Part shown: piece by piece, positions 60,797 through 64,000 of the stretch
Layout: each line of letters opens with the position of its first letter
Numbering within the stretch: the first letter of the stretch is position 1
Origin: Linyphia triangularis
Taxonomy: Eukaryota; Arthropoda; Arachnida; Araneae; Linyphiidae
Assembly: GCA_963978545.1 (NCBI GenBank)
Contig: OZ021729.1
Location: 84,362,670 to 84,426,669 of the forward strand
Direction: 5' to 3'
Length of the DNA: 64,000 nt
Position numbers and translations under genes: made by a program
Notes under the pieces: model-generated
Database searches by the model: none
The model's input: the letters and a program-made list of their open reading frames with translations, nothing else
Told to the model about the DNA's origin: nothing

Positions 60797-60821
60797 TGGT
60801 CAATTACTGGTAGGTTCACCC
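60797..60821 (-). repeat. Right terminal inverted repeat of the nested element
   Basis: TGGTCAATTACTGG then TAGGTTCACCC, followed by TA. Inverted match to the left end with a one-base indel. Confidence 0.85.
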
Positions 60822-60993
60822 TACTACTATCCGTTAACGCTAAAAAAAGAAATTTATCGAAAGAAAATCTTTTTTCTTTGCTCACAAACGTAGGCTCATT
60901 TTTCAGCTACGTTTTTAAAGAATTTTACATTAATTCAAGTAACACATTTCATAAAATGAAGAGGTCTTTTAAACCCTGCATTGAAAGGCTATA

Positions 60994-61329
60994 TCACCAC
61001 ACCAATGCTATAGTACTTGAAAACAGCAACATTTTAAGTATCTGTTTTGCGATTAATTCAATCCCAAAGATCACCAGCCCTTCCCTTACTTTTGCCAGTG
61101 ACCAAGTACGATAACATTTATGACAGATGATCTTGTCTTGACAAGCAAGCTATATAATCTTGAGGAAGTCAAAGTCCTCAGTCAAAGGCGGTGGGTGCCA
61201 TGTAAGAGACTGAATATGTTCCCAAGTGATTTCTAATGCAATCCCAACAGACTGATTTGAAACAATCGCAAATGAAACTGATGTGTCTTTTGACTGAGAC
61301 TTCACACAATGGAACAGATGTAGTAGGAC
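60994..61329 (-). pseudogene. Unrecognised coding-like frame with one internal stop (minus strand)
   Basis: Starting just after an acceptor-like CCAAAG (61330-61333 plus T-rich tract), one minus frame is open for 59 codons, has a single TAG (61150-61152), and stays open for 51 more codons to TGA. The first part includes SVSFAIVSNQSVGIALEITW and a C-terminal-like HPPPLTEDFDFL. The second includes CQDKIICHKCYRTW (C-x5-C-x2-C). GTAAGG at about 61084-61089 and TATATAG at the stop could instead be splice sites bordering a 60-nt exon. Higher GC and balanced residue use than its surroundings suggest former coding. I do not recognise the protein. A 78-codon frame on the plus strand overlaps and is less convincing. 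Confidence 0.4.
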
Positions 61330-61709
61330 CTTTGGCGATAAAAAAAATCAAAACAAGATCAAAAACATGGTAACTGAATAAGTTAAAACATAAACAATAA
61401 TAAAATCAAATTAAAATATAAGTAATAAAACCGTTATTACATAACTAAAGAGCACATTTCTAAATGATAGCCATGCAGTTACTTAAACTTCATTTAGTTT
61501 TACAACTCTTACAAACTCGTGAAATATTACGTACAATATTCTATACCACACGCATATGTTTCAGAAATGCAATAAAACAACAATCGCTGTGTGTTTTCCC
61601 ATTAAATAAAAGAATAACATTTTCTGATTCTGATGTAATTTTATGTACATACATTAATTTAGAATTAACAATATTAGTAATGAACAAATTAATTGTATAA
61701 TGAAAAGAA
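61330..61709. other. AT-rich stretch between promoter-like end and coding-like frame
   Basis: If the minus-strand gene model is right this is its first intron (about 385 bp, GTAAGT donor to a T-rich AAAG acceptor). A plus-strand frame of 78 codons (61464-61700) has no recognisable features. Confidence 0.4.
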
Positions 61710-61715
61710 ACTTAC
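61710..61715 (-). other. Candidate 5' splice site GTAAGT
   Basis: The minus strand reads CTTCCTTC/GTAAGT, an exact match to the donor consensus downstream of the exon boundary, placed ~75 bases after the promoter-like patch. Confidence 0.4.
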
Positions 61716-61740
61716 GAAGGAAGCCACTTTCTTTCAAAAC

Positions 61741-61805
61741 AAAAATGCCATCCTCGCCGTTCGGCGTCTATTTTGAAGATGGTGTAATGCGCATGCGCAG
61801 AGAGC
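61741..61805 (-). promoter_or_regulatory. CpG-rich promoter-like patch with NRF1-type palindrome
   Basis: TGCGCATGCGCA (61788-61799) is a perfect match to the palindromic NRF1 consensus. Nearby are CCATCTTC on the minus strand (YY1-like) and GACGCCGAACGGCG. This ~65-bp patch is the CpG-richest part of the window. Read on the minus strand it would start transcription into the element and give a short first exon ending at GTAAGT (61715). Many DNA transposons have the promoter of their transposase at one end. There is no long reading frame in the putative first exon. Confidence 0.4.
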
Positions 61806-61820
61806 GATTTTTAGTGAATG

Positions 61821-61926
61821 ACGGTTATTAACCGTAGTCTTGCCTGTGAAAACTGCTTTAAACCGTAAATTCAGGTTTACGGATTTAAATCGTTACAATT
61901 ACTGGGAATTTCCGTATAAGTGACGG
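61821..61926. repeat. Right subterminal CCGT/ACGG dyads
   Basis: Three inverted motifs: ACGGTTATTAACCGT (61821-61835), CCGT...ACGG (61863-61882) and CCGTATAAGTGACGG (61912-61926). They use the same core tetramers as the left-end array but are not in regular tandem order. Confidence 0.7.
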
Positions 61927-61941
61927 TTTTTTTTTACAGTG
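61912..61941 (-). repeat. Right terminal inverted repeat of the 7.46-kb element
   Basis: CCGTATAAGTGACGG followed by nine T and ACAGTG, the inverted counterpart of the left end. The CCGT...ACGG dyad is the innermost part. Confidence 0.85.
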
Positions 61942-61943
61942 TA
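61942..61943. repeat. Target site duplication TA, right
   Basis: CAGTG is followed by TATATATAAGCTTC, the complete right half of the target tract including the second TA copy. Confidence 0.7.
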
Positions 61944-63503
61944 TATATAAGCTTCAATATCACAAACGGGAAAAAATTTTGAAAATTTTACTTTTTGATC
62001 AATAATTCATTGAATAGTCCGCCATGTGTTTTCAATGAGGCAATTGTATTCATGAGAAAATTGCTCAAATGCTTTCAAATTGTGAATTTAAGTTGGATAT
62101 ATGTTTTATAGTCATTCTTTTTATAGTCATTTTATAGACCATTTTAATGTGGAAATCAATTCGGGTGATGATTTCTGTTACCCTAGCTGTAAAAAGATTG
62201 TAAAAGTTTGAAAATTTAGATGTGTGAAATGTTTCATACGATTAACATGGGGAAAATTTAAAACGAAACATTTTGAAAGTGCACTTTTTGGACCACCTTT
62301 AGACCCATTTCTTATTTAGTAAGTGTTTTAAAATTGGAATTGGAGTTTCTCCTATATATAAGCTTCAATATCACAAACGGGAAAAATTTTTGAAAATTTT
62401 AGTTTTTGATCAATAATTCATTGAATAGTCCGCCATGTGTTTTCAATGGGGTAATTGTATTGATGAGAAAATTGCTCAAATGCTTTCAAATTGTGAATTT
62501 GAGTTGGATATATGTTTTATAGTCATTCTTTTTATAGTCATTTTATAGACCATTTTAATGTGGAAATCAATTCGGGTGATGATTTCTGTTACCCTAGCTG
62601 TAAAAAGATTGTAAAAGTTTGAAAATTTAGAAGTGTGAAATTTTTCATACGATTAACATGGAAAAAATTTAAAACGAAACATTTTGAAAGTGCACTTTTT
62701 GGACCACCTTTAGACCCACTTCTTATTTAGTTAGTGTTTTAAAATTGAAATTAGAGTTTCTCCTATATATAAGCTTCAATATCACAAACGGGAAAATTTT
62801 TTGAAAATTTTAGTTTTTGATCAATAATTCATTGAATAGTCCGCCATGTGTTTTCAATGGGGGAATTGTATTTTTGAGAAAATTGCTCAAATGCTTTCAA
62901 ATTGCGAATTTGAGTTGGATATATGTTTTATAATCATTCTGATACCAAATTTTAATTAAAAAAAAAGTATTCTAAAAATCAAAAATTCCTTTTTTCGTAT
63001 ATCTTGAAATATTTCAGTTTGGAGTGTAATTGAATGGAAGATTTCGTTTTTAACAAATGGTTCCAAATTGTGTTTTTTATTCAAAAACACTTTAAAAATC
63101 AAATTAATTTCAAAATTTTGGCCAAAAAAATTATTTTTGAATAGCTTTATGAGAAGTTGAAATTTTGGAACGAAAGCGCTCAGAAACTGTTTTTAAGTCT
63201 TTATTTTACTTAGCATTGCTTCGATTTTGTGTGCTAAAATACTATTTCATGAGCAAATTGATGATCAGAAAGAAATTGGGTGATGACTTTTATTATCCTA
63301 GGCAAAAATTAAGGTTAAAATTCGAAAAGTGAGAATCTGAAAATTGCCTTAGGATTGGCAAGTTTAATGTATATTCAAAGGGATATAAAGACTTTTTTTG
63401 GCAATAACTGAATTTTGAGTAGTAAAATTTCATTTTAATGACCATTTTAATGTTAAAATCAATTCGGGTGACGATTTTTGTTACCCTAGCTGTAAAAAGA
63501 TTG

Positions 63504-64000
63504 TAAAAGTTTGAAAATTTAGAAGTGTGAAATTTTTCATACGATTAATATGGGGAAAATTTGAAACGAAACATTTTGAAAGTGCACTTTTTGGACCACA
63601 TTTAGATCCACTTCTTATTTAGTTAGTGTTTTAAAATTGGAATTGGAGTTTCTCCTATATATAAGCTTCAATATCACAAACGGGAAAAATTTTTGAAAAT
63701 TTTACTTTTTGATCAATAATTCATTGAATAGTCCGCCATGTGTTTTCAATGAGGCAATTGTATTCATGAGAAAATTGCTCAAATGCTTTCAAATTGTGAA
63801 TTTAAGTTGGATATATGTTTTATAGTCATTCTTTTTATAGTCATTTTATAGACCATTTTAATGTGGAAATCAATTCGGGTGATGATTTCTGTTACCCTAG
63901 CTGTAAAAAGATTGTAAAAGTTTGAAAATTTAGATGTGTGAAATGTTTCATACGATTAACATGGGGAAAATTTAAAACGAAACATTTTGAAAGTGCACTT
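63504..64000 (+). repeat. Higher-order unit 34, partial (cut by window end)
   Basis: A full type a monomer and the start of a type b monomer, continuing the same phase out of the window. Confidence 0.9.

Larger units (their letters stand above)
58752..60821 (+). mobile_element. Nested 2070-bp pogo/psq-type DNA transposon remnant
   Basis: The left end is GGGTGATACG then CCAGTAATTGACCA; the complement of the right end is GGGTGAACCTA then CCAGTAATTGACCA. The 24/25-bp terminal repeats differ by few bases. TA flanks both sides (58750-58751 and 60822-60823), as in Tc1/mariner/pogo elements. GGTCAATTACT-type motifs recur inside, including three 22-bp tandem copies. A broken psq-type helix-turn-helix lies at 59943-60260. 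Only ~560 bp follow it before the right end and no DDE domain is readable, so this is an internally deleted, non-autonomous copy sitting inside the 7.46-kb element. Confidence 0.88.
54484..61941. mobile_element. 7458-bp CACTG...CAGTG DNA transposon, apparently non-autonomous
   Basis: The ends are CACTGCAAAAAAAA on the left and TTTTTTTTTACAGTG on the right. They are imperfect inverted repeats about 30 bp long. Joining the flanks gives an uninterrupted satellite monomer with one extra TA, so the target duplication is TA, inside TATATATA. CACTG ends with a 2-bp duplication fit the CMC group (EnSpm/CACTA or Mirage) and, less well, Tc1/mariner. Subterminal repeat arrays (54549-55040) are typical of CACTA-type elements. 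No transposase catalytic core is visible. The minus strand shows a promoter-like right end and two coding-like remnants that may derive from its own gene. Superfamily assignment is inference; the borders are directly seen. Confidence 0.88.
54330..63503 (+). repeat. Higher-order unit 33 (3 monomers) interrupted by the 7.46-kb insertion
   Basis: The unit is split into 54330-54483 and 61942-63503. Without the inserted 7458 bp and one copy of TA it measures 1714 bp, the normal 3-monomer length. Its extension (62941) is of the GATACC subtype. Confidence 0.92.
61942..64000 (+). repeat. 411-bp satellite array, right part
   Basis: The same satellite resumes inside the monomer that the insertion interrupted, starting TATATATAAGCTTC. 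It completes that unit (extension of the GATACC subtype at 62941, unit end 63503) and then starts another unit that runs off the window. Orientation and monomer phase match the left part, so the 7.46-kb element was inserted into a pre-existing array. Confidence 0.97.

Noticed and set aside
60878..61114. 78-codon plus-strand frame
   Set aside because: Opposite to the more coding-like minus frame; no motif, and its start lies beside the nested element's border.
61464..61700. 78-codon plus-strand frame
   Set aside because: AT-rich sequence with no recognisable features; on the other strand it would be intron.
54484..61941. Helitron, LTR retrotransposon or Polinton for the large insertion
   Set aside because: Clear CACTG/CAGTG inverted ends with a TA duplication; no LTRs, no rolling-circle termini, no polymerase or integrase frames.
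1..64000. tRNA, rRNA, telomeric repeats or a functional gene
   Set aside because: None seen: no cloverleaf with A and B boxes, no rRNA-like conserved blocks, no TTAGG or TTAGGG runs, and no long frame with family motifs.

Overview
The window is eukaryotic, AT-rich and almost gene-free. About 56.5 kb of the 64 kb is one head-to-tail satellite DNA array (1-54483 and 61942-64000), all in one orientation. It is interrupted by a single 7458-bp transposon-like insertion (54484-61941). No intact protein-coding gene, tRNA, rRNA or CRISPR array was found. Decayed transposase and retrotransposon pieces inside the insertion (Tc1/mariner, pogo/pipsqueak helix-turn-helix, a Jockey/X-element-like RNase H tail with a CAA tail, possibly a hAT miniature element) point to an arthropod. 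The style of the RNase H tail resembles elements I associate with spiders; this is recollection of the family, not a search result.

Satellite layout. The basic monomer is 411 bp. Monomers fall into type a (TTAATATGGGG, CCACATTTAGA), type b (TTAACATGGGG, usually TTTCAAATTGG) and type c (TTAACATGGAAAAA, TGGGGGAATTG, AATTGCGAATT). Each type c monomer carries an extra ~0.48-kb segment starting at GGTACC or GATACC. The commonest higher-order unit is a-b-c plus this extension, 1713 bp. I delimit 33 complete units and a partial 34th. They contain 1 to 5 monomers (891, ~1302, 1713, ~2124 and ~2535 bp), 98 monomers in all, and differ by whole 411-bp steps. The left half is mostly 3-mers with some 2-mers. 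From 27.5 kb rightwards 5-, 1-, 4- and 2-monomer units appear. Larger blocks are themselves duplicated: 1715-5140 in 5141-8566, about 9.0-14.6 kb in about 17.2-22.7 kb, and 43709-47112 in 47113-50516. This is the expected record of unequal exchange and gene conversion in a homogenising satellite.

Insertion layout. The element begins CACTG and ends CAGTG, has ~30-bp imperfect terminal inverted repeats, and sits in the TATATATA tract of a type a monomer with a TA duplication. Inside its left end are a perfect 16-bp hairpin and about eight ~64-bp units with CCGT/ACGG dyads; similar dyads lie in its right end. Next to the right end is a CpG-rich, promoter-like patch on the minus strand with a perfect NRF1-type palindrome and a GTAAGT splice donor. 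Further along the minus strand are two coding-like remnants. The interior also holds a 2070-bp nested element with its own inverted repeats, TA duplication and a broken psq-type helix-turn-helix; a Tc1-like transposase remnant split by a 5'-truncated non-LTR retrotransposon; a possible hAT-like miniature element; and a 256-bp direct duplication.

Nothing here works together as a pathway. The interest lies in satellite evolution, in the possible role of the satellite's TATA-like motif, and in the structure of the CACTG element.
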